DNA of 64,000 nt from the NCBI GenBank assembly GCA_007922195.1, contig ML681997.1, forward strand, positions 11,051,236 through 11,115,235. The letters are read 5' to 3'. Below the pieces are notes generated by a model. The model saw only the letters and a list, made by a program, of their open reading frames with translations. It made no database searches and was not told the DNA's origin. The stretch comes from Podocnemis expansa (Eukaryota > Chordata > Testudines > Podocnemididae). Within the stretch, counting starts at the first letter, position 1; each line of letters begins with the position of its first letter. Shown here in pieces: positions 31,545 through 43,283 of the stretch. Both the position numbers and the translations under genes were made by a program.

Positions 31545-33294
31545 ATCTTTCTGTAATCAATAAATTGGTTTTATGTTTTACAAAAAACAGTATGTTTTGG
31601 CTGATGTGCTTGGGAAATCTCAGCTCAGTTTACAAAGGCTGGTGTGTCTCTTCTCCACATCAAAGCAGGGGCAAACTGCGTAATGAATTTACACTGGCCG
31701 GGTTTCTGACCAGTGCAAGAGAGTAAAGTGCAGGGGAGCTGTGGGGAATTTGCTGCAGCCTCCCTATTGATGGTTCATGAGAGTGTCCAGAAGAGCATTC
31801 ATATAAACTCATTTGAGTGTGTCCCTGCCTGTAGATGTCTGTGCACATGCAGCACCTGTCAGAGGTTTATGGCTTAACAGCAGCATCCCAGCATGAGAGG
31901 CAACCCAGACTGGTAGGAGAGGGGGGGCTGACTGGTCCCACAGTCCAGGATTCACCCCAAGGGACCCCATCAATGGCATAATGAAGCCACTCAGGCTATA
32001 AATAGCTCTAGACAGGTATTACCTTCTAGATAAGCTGGAATATTCTGTTCTGACTGGGTTTTCAGAGACCAACAAAGGAAGGGCTTTTGGTCTTAAAAAA
32101 CTGATTTCAAAGAGGAGCCAGGAGAGGCCTACCTTTACAGAAGGGTAGGAAAAAACTTTGGCTTACTAGGGGATCATAAGACTGTTGGATGACCTCTGGT
32201 AAGCTTTCAGCATGCATATAGGAAATTTTTTTTAACATTTTCTCCATAATACATTCTCCTTTGTGAAGGCTGACTGATAACTAGTCTATAATATTGTAGA
32301 TCCTGGGCAGAAATGATTAACCATAGTTGCTGGACCCCAGTCAGACCTGTTGGGGAAATCACAGTGAGGAGCAAAGGACAGCAAGCCTAAATTCCCACTC
32401 TGGAGAGAGAGAGATGCATCTTTCCACCCAAGAGAGCTAAACCAAAGAAGCCTTAACTCTTTAAGTGTGTGGCCGGTGGGTGGAGGGGACGCAAAGATGC
32501 AGTTAACCCTGAAACTGGGACTCATCAGATTAGGGTTTCTAAAACTGTGGGTTGCAAACCTCCAGTAGGAACATTGTATTGCAGTGTGCATGGATTGTAC
32601 CAAGGCCATGACAGGTAAGAACTGCTGCTTTGTCTCACAGCACCTATTTATGCACTGTCAAGGTCTTTATGCTGAGAAAATCTCTGCAAGCCTATACCAA
32701 GTCCATCAGGAAGCTGTTCAAATAGTGACCCTCCATAAATGCTGTTTAGCAGGTTGTCTTCGGTGTTTTGTATTGCTCTGAGATGAGGTGGTTTCCCTTA
32801 ACAAGCAACATGTTTTGCGCTGAAGTGAGATGACTCACAAATGTTAACTTGACTCTGAATTAAGAGCAGAAGTGCAGGTTTCCAAAAGGATTAGCAATAT
32901 TTCCTTGTAAAGCCTTCAACAGTTCACATTACGTACCCCACACAGTCTACCTTGCTACTTCCTCAGAGGAACTACCCTAATGAGTTTATGTCTATGCTGC
33001 AATAAAACACTCAGAGCTGAACAGTGGCAGCTGACTTGGGCTTCTGTTATTCAAACTGTGAAGCTCTAAAATTACAGGGTAGGCGTTCAGGCTTGGGCCA
33101 GAACTCTGAGACCCTGCAAAGGTGAATTGTTTCAGATTCTATTAAAGAAACAAGAGGGAACCAGAGATTCCGAATTCATCACTTCAGATTCAGCTGTAGG
33201 ATTTTGTTGTTGCTGACCCACACAGAGGAAGAGATGGATTACCAGCCACAGCACCCAAGATATTGTTTATTTGAGCCTCTGCAAGAGAAACTAA
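31545..33294. other. Non-coding, no recognised feature
   Basis: Unique-looking sequence without a convincing gene. ORFs at 32286-32609 (minus) and 32584-32781 (plus) lack known motifs. Confidence 0.45.
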
Positions 33295-35079
33295 GGGTAT
33301 GTCCACACTTACAATTTAATTTGAATTAATGAGGATTAATTTGCATTAAATTAATGCATGGCGACTCTGGCTTTCATTAATTCGAACTAAGGAATTCCTT
33401 AGTTCAAATTAATGAAAGCTTACTTTGAAGTAATAAAACCTGGCTTAACTTTGAAGGAAGGGTTCATTCGAATTTATTAGTTCGAATTAACTCAATCTAG
33501 CCATGTTAATTTGAACTAGCCATTAATTCGAATTAACACTTTTTGACCTTCTTCCTTGCAGGGTGCCTTCCTCTTTCTATATCACGTGTGGCCAAACTGC
33601 GGTTTGTGAGCCGCATGTGGCTTGCAAGCCGCATGCGGCTCTTCAAAGAAAAAGCGCAGCTCTCCGGCAGGGAGCTGCTTCAGGCTGGGGGAGTTAACAT
33701 CTCTGCCTGTTACGTAGCTCCACAGCCAGCAGCTCAGAGGAGGAGTGGGGAGGAGGAGCAAGCCAGCAACAGAGAGCTCAGAGGAGGGGGTGGTGGCTGA
33801 GGAGGAGGGAGCAGGAGCCCACGGCTCAGAGAAGGGTTGGGGAGGAGGGAGCCGACAGCTCAGGGAAGCAACGGGGGGCGTCTTAGGACAGAGGAACTTC
33901 AGGGAATGGAGGCAGTGAGGGAAGTGAATGAGGGGCTCAAGGGAGGAGACAAGGTGTAAAGGACTTAAAGACTAACAAATTATTGTTAGGTAGTTATTTT
34001 CTGTTTCAGAGATTTCAGTGTGGATTTTATTTTGCTTTTCTTTTATTTATTTTTGTGTACTTTATATTTTTTTAATTTTCTTTTGGTCTGGTTGGTTTGG
34101 GTGGGTTTGTTTATTTTTTATTTACTTTATACCACACGCCATGGCAGTCTCAGTCCTGTCCACAGCACTTTACAAACTTAGGGGCACCTCAAGCACTCCC
34201 TTTACAAGTATGGTAGTAAGGAAAACAGGTTAAAAAGTCTTCCATTGTAGCAGAGGGAGAAGGAGTAAACCAATGAAGAATCCTACTCCTTTTGCCAACT
34301 CAGGTGGGAGACGGGAGGAAGTGAGCAATGGTCGGGGACAGCAGAGAAGCAGCGGCATGGTAAGAGATGGCAGGGATGCTGCAATAGGGGGGTGGAGGGA
34401 AGCACAGTATGGTTGGGGAAGTCGCAGCATGTTTAGATTTCCTCGTAGGCCCTAATGCAGTTTACGCATTGTTAAAATAAAATCATGTTTTACAAGTCCT
34501 AAACATGACATGAAATACTAAGAAATGAAAATATAAAGGAGAAAAGTTTAAAACTGAATGTAGATTACTTTCAATTTTTAGCAACTTACTGCTGTGAAGC
34601 ATTGCATTCCACAATGAAATTTGTTAAATCAAACCATTGTGCAATACTTACAGATCAGCACCTATGAGAGCTTTTATGTACTGCATTGACAAGTTACTGT
34701 CCAGATTTTTAAAAAACTTGCCACTAGTTTGCAGTATCCTACCTGCAGTGACAGCTAAGTTTTTACTGTACAGATATAGTTTTCATAGTAACCTTAAGTA
34801 ATTATTAGAATCTGACATTAGTAGGATCAATATTTGCCCTGTTTTTAAGATAAAATTAAAGTGTGCAAAGAATTTTAAGCTTAGTAATTTTGGAATAGGT
34901 AAAAGTATGTGGTTATACGCCTCAGTGTGGCTCTCAAAGGTTTAATACTCGACTTGTGCAGCTCTTGAGTTCCGTAAGTTTGGCCAACTCTGTTCTATAT
35001 ATTGGGTGGGGGCATGGCCCCCTAATCATTTTTAGTTCAAATTAAGTTAATTCAAACTAACCTAAGTGTAGACATAGCC
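33295..35079. mobile_element. Harbinger-like MITE split by a hAT
   Basis: Starts GGGTATGTCCACACTTAC and ends AAGTGTAGACATAGCC, flanked by TAA (33292-33294, 35080-35082). Without the hAT insert it is about 370 bases. The MITE interior near 5000-5060 gives the intact sequence across the insertion point (TTTCTATATATTGGGTGGGG). Confidence 0.85.
33583..34992. mobile_element. hAT element inserted in the MITE
   Basis: Ends CACGTGTGGCCAAACT and AGTTTGGCCAACTCTG, flanked by the exact 8-mer TTCTATAT (33575-33582, 34993-35000). Homologous, in reverse, to 11082-12937: the left end has GCTTCAGGCTGGGGGAGTTA and the right end has TAAAAGTATGTGGTTATACG. A T-rich block lies near 34020-34130. No transposase. 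Confidence 0.93.
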
Positions 35080-35082
35080 TAA

Positions 35083-35754
35083 CATACTATGACAAGAGCC
35101 TGTACCTGATTTTCCTGTCTATAAATTCAGCGGATTTTAGCTGTTTTTGCAAGAGGAAAGTACCTAGCAATAGTTGCAGAGCAGTGAAATTTCCAAACCC
35201 ATTTTCATCCTTCCTCCTCTTCTAGGCACATTTCTCCTCAATGATTGTAATACTTCATTTTTCTCTCCTTCACCTGTCACTCAGGAATGACAAGTTTATT
35301 TTCACTAATTCCTCCTTTGTCTTTTATCAGAAAGATAGACTCATCCATTACATTGAACAGGAAATGCATTAACAAAGTTGTATTTTCTTTCTTATTAAAT
35401 TTCATTTATTTGAAACTTTATAATTAATTATTTCTGCTCAGATTACAGTTCCACAATTTTGTCTGCTCATAGACAAGATTCGAGGTCTTGCGGGGGATAG
35501 GACAGCAAATCATTTCTTAGCCTGGAAGGGGTCACCAGCTCAAGTAATTTGGGAAGCCATTAACTGCATAAAGTAAAATAATATTGATTTTAAGGCTGAT
35601 AAAATGGAAATATATCTATATCAAATTATGAACTCTGCATTTTCCTATGTATGGAAAAATTCTGTGACTGCACAAGCCTATATATACCCAATGGCAGGCA
35701 TTTGTACTGCATTCTAGACAGTAGACCTACCCAGGAAAGATGTATGAATAAGAA
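35083..35754. other. Non-coding, no recognised feature
   Basis: AT-rich sequence between two mobile elements. Confidence 0.4.
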
Positions 35755-36589
35755 GTTATTCACCTTGTGTTATAACAATGATTCTTCAAGATGTCCTTTT
35801 ATGCATGCTCTACTGTAAGTACACTTGTGTCCCTGCACTGCCAATCAGAGAACTATGGTAGTAACATCCATTGGGTCTGTACATGCACTATCTAGCCTTG
35901 TGGAACAGCACAAGGAGAATCAGTGCACATGAGCTAACTCCCCCACCCCATGTTCTTCCCTACTGTAGAGCTACAGACAAGAACTCCAATAGGCAAGTGG
36001 GTGGGTTGTGTAGCACCTATAGTAACACACATCTTGAAAAACCATTCTTACTGCACAAGGTGAGTAATTTCTTCTTCAAGTAGCATTCTTATGGATGCTA
36101 CACTATAGGTGATTCCCGAGAAGTACCCTTCCTGGGGGGCCGGGACTCCTGAGCAGTACCCCTTCTGGAACTGAGTCAGTTACAGCTGACAGTAACGAGA
36201 AGCCAAAGATGGCATTGGAAGCAGAGTACCTAGTGATCACATAGTTCTGCAGAAGTGTGGACTGATGCCCATGTTGCATGTCTACCCAGGCCTACAAATC
36301 TCTGCGATAGAGACATTCCTGAAGAAGGCAATGGATGAGGAGACACCTCCTGGGGTTTGTATGAAGTCTGGAAGGGTCATGTTGCAAATTTGCTGCAATT
36401 GCACCAAATCTTGATGCAATTCAAGAACCACTTAGAGAGCCTTTGGGTTGATATTGCTGAGCCCTTAGATCTTTCCACAGTTGAAAGGAAAAGATATAGT
36501 AGACTTTCTGAAGGGCCTTCTCCTATCTTGGTAGAAGGCCAGGGCTCTCCTGATGTTTAAAGTATGAAGTATAGTCTTCCTTTCATCTC

Positions 36590-36890
36590 AGCGACTGATT
36601 GTGAGAAGATTGGAAGATGACTCTATTCGTGTAAAACAGAGAGATTACCTTTGGAATGAAATCATGACGCACCCTGAGCGTAGCCTTGTCCAGAAAGAAT
36701 ACTGCATGGGGGGTGTACCAACAGAGCTACCGTCTTTCCTATTCTCCTGGCTGAGATAATTGCTATCAGGAGGGCCATTTTCACTTTTAGGTTCATCAGT
36801 AAACAGGTGGCCATCAGTTCAAAAGGAGGCCTATTCCACCCTTTCAGTACCAGGGTTTAGATCCTACATGGTGGTACAAAGTTGAAGTTG
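36590..36890 (-). pseudogene. DIRS-type tyrosine recombinase relic
   Basis: The minus strand reads PPFELMATCLLMNLKVKMAL then LIAIISARRIGK, followed downstream by FFLDKATLRVRHDFIPKVIS. These match the region of DIRS/Ngaro tyrosine recombinases that carries the conserved Arg in a TSARR-like block. The catalytic Tyr end was not located. Several frame changes and stops are present. Confidence 0.65.
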
Positions 36891-37040
36891 AGAGGAAAGG
36901 TTTATTATACCCTTGAGGAACCTTTTAGTCATTGGGTGTGACAGCACTGGCTACCTGCCTATTGGTTGGTGGAAAGCTGTTATAGCTGCTAGATGGACCC
37001 TAAGAGAGTTTAGGCATTATCTGGACATTAAGGGTCAGAG

Positions 37041-37533
37041 CACGTGTCCATGGATGTGTTCCAGGGGGCCCACAGCGCTGCTCCCTGCTGGGGCTGGGAC
37101 CCAGCTTCAGCCTGGATGCTCCATACCAAGACTAGATAGCGGTGGGGATAGGGGCACACAGAAGGCTGCCTCCTGCTGCTGCTTGCCGGCTGAAAATGCT
37201 GGCGGTGGCTTGGCTTCACTCTCTTGCAGGGGCTGCCTGCCCCCACTCCCCTGCAGGGGTTTGCTGGAGGTCATGGCGGCACTGCCTTTGCTTGCTGGCC
37301 CAGTGGCTTGCTCTGCTTCCCTGCAGGGGCTGGCTGAGAGCCATGACCACGGCAGCCCCCTCGCTGGCACGGGGAGGAGAGAGGGGGCCATGACCGCAGT
37401 GGCTCCCACTCCGGGTGAGCCAGATTTTGGCTGTGTGGGTCAGATCCTGCTGACAGCAACAGATGGAGGGGGTCCATGAAATATTTTCCCCTATAAAAGG
37501 GGTCCCCAGCCTGCAGAAGGTTGGGAACCACTG
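37041..37533. mobile_element. hAT element in DIRS relic
   Basis: The right end AGGTTGGGAACCACTG is that of the family at 6541-7902. The left end CACGTGTCCATGG is decayed. The exact 8-mer GGTCAGAG flanks both sides (37033-37040, 37534-37541). The GC-rich interior makes a 188-codon ORF on the plus strand that crosses the left end of the element, so it is spurious. Confidence 0.85.
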
Positions 37534-37556
37534 GGTCAGAGCATAGCCTAGGACAG

Positions 37557-37772
37557 TGTACTCAAACTCAAATCACCATGAGGGCCGCATGAGGACTAAT
37601 ATGTTAGCCCAAGGGTCCCCCCACCCATGAGAACTAGTATGGTAGTCCAAGGGCTACACCACTGAAACCTTTCCATACAACGGTATTGCAAATATTGATA
37701 GCGATAGTGTTGTTGTGGGCCACAAGAAATAACTTTAGAAATAACAAGAAATAAGACCCTCAGGCAGTGAGT
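37557..37772. mobile_element. Decayed hAT-like element
   Basis: Left CAGTGTACTCAAACTCAAAT and right TGAGTTTGAGAGTCCTG are inverted, and the interior matches 38149-38337 (GAGGGCCGCATG, GTATTGCAAATATTG). No clear duplication; coordinates approximate. Confidence 0.55.
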
Positions 37773-38148
37773 TTGAGAGTCCTGGTAGCAGGTTTGTCTT
37801 GGCCAGATAGGTGCAATCAGAATGCAATGAGCTCTGTCCCTTTTTATTTTTAGCAGAACCTTTAACAATACAGAAAATGGGGGAAAGACATAAAGATCTT
37901 TGTCCCTGGGGAGGAGAAGAGCATCCCCAAGAGAGTGTTGTAGCCGTCCAACCCTGAAGCAGTAACATGAACATTTCTTGCTCAGGTTTGTGGCGAACAC
38001 ATCCATGGATGGTGTTTCCTATCATGTGAAGAGGCCGTAAAGTACTGACATATACATCTCCCATTCATGGTCATGTGAGACTTTACAACTGAGATTGGCT
38101 GCTGTTGAGTTCTGCATGCCCTGGAGGTAAGCCACGGATGGTTTAGCA

Positions 38149-38337
38149 CAGGGGTCTCATACTCAAATCACCACGAGGGCCACATGCGGACTAGTACATT
38201 AGCCCAAGAGCCGCACTACTGAAACCTTTTCATATAATAATATTGCAGCTATTGGTAACAATAGTGTCATTGCAGGCAACAGGAAATAGCTTCAGGGGGC
38301 CACATGCACCTCAAAGGCCATGTGTTTGAGACCCCTG
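38149..38337. mobile_element. Small hAT-like element
   Basis: Ends CAGGGGTCTCATACTC and GTTTGAGACCCCTG with the exact 8-mer GTTTAGCA on both sides (38141-38148, 38338-38345). Confidence 0.9.
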
Positions 38338-38711
38338 GTTTAGCATTATGTGAGATACAACAGTTCCATAGCCTCATTGCTTCTGCACATACGCAGGGTG
38401 ACCCGGCTCCCCACTGAATGATATGGTACAGCATTTCCCCGTGTTCTGCACAATGTGAACAGGTGTTCTGTGAAAAAAATTTTATGCTAGCAATACTTTT
38501 CCTTCTAAAATATTAAATATGAAATTGTGTGTATCAAAATTACTAAGCTATTTGAATAGTAGATGATTTTTCTTCATTCTTCCCTCTTTATTATTTTTTT
38601 GTTCTTTGTAAAATAAAAGACATCACAAAAAACTAACTCTTTTAAATCAACTTTTAAGCAATACCCATGGCAATTTTTCAGTATGAACTGCACCTCACCC
38701 CCCGGCCAGCA

Positions 38712-38836
38712 TAGTTCCAAATGGGCAGCCATGTTAGTTTAGTAAAGCAAAAAAAGCAAGGAGTCTTGTGGCACTTAAAGACTAACAGATTTATTTATCG
38801 CATGAGCTTTCGTGGGAGAATATCCCACTTCATGTG
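38712..38836 (-). repeat. Penelope terminal repeat, inverted orientation
   Basis: Starts AGTTCCAAATGGGCAGCCAT and ends GGGAGAATATCCCACTTCATG. The minus-strand motif has intact stem II and GAAA but ends before CTGATGA is complete. Confidence 0.85.
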
Positions 38837-38883
38837 TATGTTCCGTCAATATATTCCAAACCCAAAACTGTTCTATGGCCAAA

Positions 38884-39660
38884 TTAGGTTGGGAAATGCT
38901 GATATAATACATATATGCTGTAGGTTAGGATCTTTGTCTGTAATTCTGTGATCAGTTGGAGCAAATGGAGGCAGGCATTTCTGACTGCTCGTAGCTCAAA
39001 GAGAGTGACGTGAAGGGATATCTCCATGGGTGACCATTTGCCTGGGATTGTGAAGCTGTTTAAATGTGCACCCCACTCTGTGAATTGGTGGTAAGGAGCG
39101 ATGAGGATGACAGCTGTGAGAATGGGATCCTTTTGCACACATTGGCTGGGTCCTTCCAGCAGTCTAATAAATTTTGAGCCTGGTTTATAGGAAAAGGGGT
39201 TTGTCCTACCTGTCCCTATTAGGTTCGTAAACTGAGCTGACCCACAGTTGGAGGCACTCCATGTGAAGCCTGGTATGTGGTATCACGAGTGTACCTATTG
39301 CCATGTGCCTCAAGAAATAGAGGCAAAGCCTGGCCAGTATTTGTGGGCTGGCTTCCTGTTTCACTATACCTTCAGGCAGTTCTGAGGTCCTGGAAGCTGC
39401 AACCAAGGGGTGGAGAATATCTGAAGTGTTTCTGGGCAAAGCTTGATGCTTGGGAGATAGGCTGTTGGTGCACCGTGCAGTGGTCCCAATATGGCCATTG
39501 TGTTGGCATAGGTTCTGGTGGTGGCCCCCATGGATGGCTACATCAAAATGGTTATGGGGCTGTAGCCATCTGTGGATACATTCTCGGCTTTGTTGGAAGT
39601 AGGCACCATATAGAGCTTGGAAGGAGTACTTTGATACCACCTCCTATGGCTCGCTATCTG
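38884..39660 (-). pseudogene. DIRS reverse transcriptase/RNase H relic
   Basis: The minus strand reads FLRHMAIGTLVIPHTRLHME then LQLWVSSVYEPNRDR (about 39206-39340), matching the end of a DIRS reverse transcriptase. After a frame break comes TEWGAHLNSFTIPGKWSPME then LHVTLFELRAVRNACLHLL (38950-39110), matching DIRS RNase H, where a WGAHL block and an ELRAV block are conserved. Frames are disrupted. The family match is from recall of the motifs, not an alignment. Confidence 0.72.
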
Positions 39661-40790
39661 AACCATTGCTAGAGAGCAGAGGGACATGGCATAGTGATGG
39701 GAATACCCCTTATGCATGGCAAAAATTTGGTGAAGAGATAGCAGACCCAGGAGACAGGGACTCAGGTGCATTCCCTATACCAAGCTCTCTGGGTTGGTAG
39801 GACTCCACTGATACCAAATGTCCCAGCATGGGGGCACTGCTGGGGTGGACTCAGACTTTGTCCACACTGGTCTGTCCAATGCTAAGTGAACTGTCACTGA
39901 TGGTACCAAGGTTGATTCATGTACCGGGAGTGTCTTTTTAGAGTGCTTTCTCTTGTCCTTCAGTTCTGGGTGCCCATGCCCATCTGGTCTGTGGGCCTGT
40001 CAGCAGTGGCCATCAGCCATCATGAGGCATGGTTGCCTGACTGAGATGGTCTCAGTGCCAAAAATACAGAACAAGCTGGCAATTTCCTATGGCTATCTCT
40101 GGGCTCACTTATGGGACTGACTTCCCACTCTCTTCTTAGATGGCTTGTGAAAGGGGTCCACAGCCTGTTTCTTCTACACACTTCTCCTAGATGTAAAAGG
40201 TTGTGGACAGCCAGAAAGCTGCCTCCATAAACATGAAATTTTAATGGAACTCTTTGTCTTTGGGATATCTTGGCCAGACCTACTGGCGTAGGTTACACTT
40301 CTGCTGTATGTGGCCCGCAGTGAGGGCTGTGAATGAACTGAGTGCTTATCTTTAACTGGGAATACCTCGTGGCAGTTATGACACTTCCTGAAGCCCAAAG
40401 AGCTGGGCACACCTCATTAAGGAGAAGGGTCCCCAGTGGGGAAAAAGGAAGGAAAAAAATTAGTGCACCATCAGGTGGCACTCTGCCCCATGTAGATGCT
40501 GCTGTTCTTAGTTGTCCTACCTACTTCACATTAATGTAGTTCAGCTTCAAGACGAGTGTAGGTTCACCTGAACGACGTAACTTTTTGTTCTTGCCAGCAG
40601 CATCCACACAGGGCAGATAGAGTGTAACACTTTGGTGTGCCATGCCATCAGTTTTGATTGCCTCCCAACTGTTACCCCATCAGCATGGAACAATGGTTTT
40701 TCTACACAGAGGTCTACGGGGTAAGACACTAAATGTAGGAGCATCCCAGTGAAGTACATGGCAAGGAGACATACACCCTACTTAAGGGTG

Positions 40791-41427
40791 AAATGCTGCT
40801 CTGGCAGGGCAGCCAACCATCACCATACATAAGAAGGAGCTGCAGCAGAGCTCTGCCCAACCTGGCACATCAACAGATATTGGTCCCATCCTTCTGTGAA
40901 TTCAGAGTAAGGGACATTGCATCTCTAGACTCTAGTTATTTTCAAAGATCTGTAACCTTCAGGGTTTTTTTTTAAGAGTAATGTTACTATGGTTGATAAA
41001 TTGTATTGCTAAACCTGTGTTCCTTATTTTCCTGGTGTGCTGTCCCCAGAAGGATTAGGCAAGTGTGCACAGCCTTGGTATAACTCTGTGGGAGTGTGTG
41101 TAAGGAGCTGGAAGCAAGGGGAAAGGGACAGGTGGGAGGTCAGAGGAATGGGTTTCAGAATTTAGGGCAGCTGGATTGCTAAGCTCCACATCCTAAGAGA
41201 GAGAGATCTGAGCATGAGAGCATACTCAAAATTCTCCAGTGCTAGAAACTAATGACTAGAGATCCTCTACCCAAATCCAATTGGGCTTTAAATCTCATTG
41301 GACCCAGTCGTTGGGTCCACTCACAGGTTGTAATGAGAACTGCTATGAAGTAATCCTGACTTACCTCAGAGACTATGGCTTCCTCACTTTATTTTTTATA
41401 TATCAGCACTAGTTACATTAAAGACAA
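40791..41427. other. Non-coding, no recognised feature
   Basis: No supported gene or element. Confidence 0.4.
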
Positions 41428-41948
41428 ATTCCAAAGAGGTAGCCATGTTAATCTAGTTCAGCAAAACAAGCAAGGAGTCCTGGGGCACTTAAAGACTAAG
41501 GGTATGTCCACACGTCTCTTTTATTTCAAAATAACGCTGGTTATTTCGAAATAAAAAAGATTAGGTCCACACAACGTTTTCTTATTTTGAAATGACGGGC
41601 TCTGTCATTTTGAAATAAGAACAGTCATTTCGAAACAGCTTAAACCCCATTCATTTCGAAATGGCTGTCATTTCAAAATGGTTATTTCGAAATAAGGTCA
41701 TTTGGACATGTTGTTTCGAAATGACACCATTGTTTCAAAACAACTGTTTTGAAACCACATGTCCAAACGGCCTTATTTTGAAATAACCATTTCAAAATAA
41801 CAGCCGTTTCGATAGCAAGCTTCCCCTTAATTCAAATTAACTTATTTCAAAATAAGGACTTTATTTCAAAATAACTCATTTTGAAATAACTTATTTTGAA
41901 ATAACAATGTATGTGTGGACATAGCCTAACAAATTTGTTAGTCTTTTA
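41428..41948. repeat. Penelope hairpin interrupted by a MITE
   Basis: Left arm ATTCCAAAGAGGTAGCCATG through GGGGCACTTAAAGACTAA, then a MITE, then CAAATTTGTTAGTCTTTTA. Without the MITE the junction is the palindrome AAAGACTAACAAATTTG then TTAGTCTTT, so the ribozyme-bearing centre is absent. Confidence 0.8.
41500..41926. mobile_element. Harbinger-like MITE (TTTCGAAAT type)
   Basis: Starts GGGTATGTCCACACGTC and ends TGTGTGGACATAGCC, flanked by TAA (41497-41499, 41927-41929). Closely similar to 23052-23449. Confidence 0.9.
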
Positions 41949-42219
41949 GGCTGTGTTCACACAGCACTCTTATTTCGAAACAACAGAGGTTGTTTTGAAA
42001 TAAGAAATACCCTGTTCACACGACGCACGGTTGTTTCGAAACAACTGCACCCGTTGTTTCGAAACAACGGTGTTGTTTCGAAACAACTTAAACCCCATGT
42101 GGGGTCGAAACAATGTTGTTTCGAAATGATTATTTCGAAACAATGCTGTCCGAACATGTTGTTTCGAAACAACAGTGACTTGTTTTGAAATAACTGTTGT
42201 TTCGAAATAAGAGTGATGA
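41949..42219. mobile_element. Related MITE, right end lost
   Basis: Starts GGCTGTGTTCACACAGCACT with TTA before it. The interior alternates GTTTCGAAAC and TTTCGAAAT words, and the right side stops at CGAAATAAGAGTG without the terminal inverted repeat. Probably a sister family with GTTTCGAAAC spacing. Confidence 0.7.
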
Positions 42220-42227
42220 GTAAATAC

Positions 42228-43282
42228 TAGGGATATAAAATCCTCACCGTTTAAATGGCAATCAGCTGTTTAACTGGCAATCACCTGTTTAGAAGTTTTA
42301 AATAACTGATTACCATTTAAACTGGGGGGGGGGGGGCTGCTGGGCAGCTCTGGCTCACAGGGAGGCGTAGAACTCAGTGGGTAGAGACAGGGGCTTCACT
42401 AGCGCCTGGCACATGAGGCCTGTGCCCCGAATCCTGGAGCCAGTGCCTGGGGTCCTGGCGGGGCGCCTGCCTCTCCTGGTCTCTGGTCAGATCCTTCCTA
42501 GGGGGCCGTGGCTACCACTCCCTGCCCTGTCCTTGGCTGGGGGCGTGGCCTGTGGTCAGGGGGCGGGGCCTGCGCCCGTGCCCTGCATCCTTCCCCGGGG
42601 CAGCAACGCTCCTGGGTGGGGGGATAGGGGCACGTAGGGAGCCCAGTGGGGTGATTAGCACAGCTGGGCTCAAGCCACAGCTGCCCAGCTGCTCTTATTT
42701 CCAGGACGCACAGAGTGCTGTGGGGGTAGCTTAGGGCCAGATTTTGGTAATCATAGACCCTAGGCACTTTCACTCTGAAATGTCAAAAAGAGGGGTAAAT
42801 GCCAATTGAATTATGTCAATTGACATGATGCACTTTAAACTATTCTAATGCAAAACCATGTGATTTTCCTTATTTTTCCTTATTTTTTTCTGCTTTTTTA
42901 ATTTTTTCCCTCCTTCGTAGGCCCTAAAAATTTTGTCAGCCCTACGCACTGTGTCCACAGTGCCTAGTGGGGAATCCGGCACTGGGGTACCTGCATCTGG
43001 GCTCAATTCCCTGCAAGCCAGCGCAGCTGCTTGTAAGGAGGCACAGAGCCCAGCACAGTTTCCCCAGAGTGGGTGGGAGCCACTGTTGGGCTTCGCTCAG
43101 CTCCCAACCAGTGACAGCTGCCCAGATATGGCTCTGTGGTGGAGCCGCAACCAGGCAGTTCTTGCTTGGTAGTGAGGAGTAGAGTCCAGCACTGCAATTC
43201 CCCCTCCCCTCCACACACACTTAACCATTTAAAAAAAATAGAATACTTAAGTGGATTTTTTAAATTAATTTTTCCATCCCTA
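42228..43282. mobile_element. hAT-like element with TAGGGAT ends
   Basis: Ends TAGGGATATAAAA and TTTTTCCATCCCTA, flanked by diverged 8-mers GTAAATAC and GCAAATGA. It contains a poly-G run (42326-42338), a GC-rich MITE (42388-42614) and ATTTAAATGG-like inner repeats. No transposase. Confidence 0.6.
42388..42614. mobile_element. GC-rich hAT-like MITE, third copy
   Basis: Left end CAGGGGCTTCACTAGCGCC and right end GGCAGCAACGCTCCTG match the ends of 13894-14385 and 61635-62042. Flanking GGTAGAGA and GGTGGGGG agree at 5-6 of 8 positions. Shorter interior with GTGGCCTGTGGTCAGGGG-type GC-rich words. Confidence 0.65.
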
Positions 43283-43283
43283 G

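Larger units (their letters stand above)
35755..40790 (-). mobile_element. DIRS-like retrotransposon relic
   Basis: Minus-strand remnants appear in DIRS order: a reverse transcriptase/RNase H part (about 38884-39660), then a tyrosine-recombinase part (about 36590-36890). At the left, an inverted pair lies at 35757-35800 and 36040-36075 (TTCACCTTGTG and CACAAGGTGAGTAA), which may be a terminal structure. Inserts: hAT at 37041-37533, hAT-like at 37557-37772, hAT at 38149-38337 and Penelope at 38712-38836. The outer limits are approximate, and sequence at 39660-40790 is assigned by position only. Confidence 0.65.

Noticed and set aside
34018..34233. Hydrophobic ORF resembling a membrane protein
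   Set aside because: It arises from a T-rich stretch inside a hAT element.
36913..37479. 188-codon plus-strand ORF
   Set aside because: It crosses the left end of a hAT insertion with exact TSD and is low-complexity Gly/Ala/Leu-rich.
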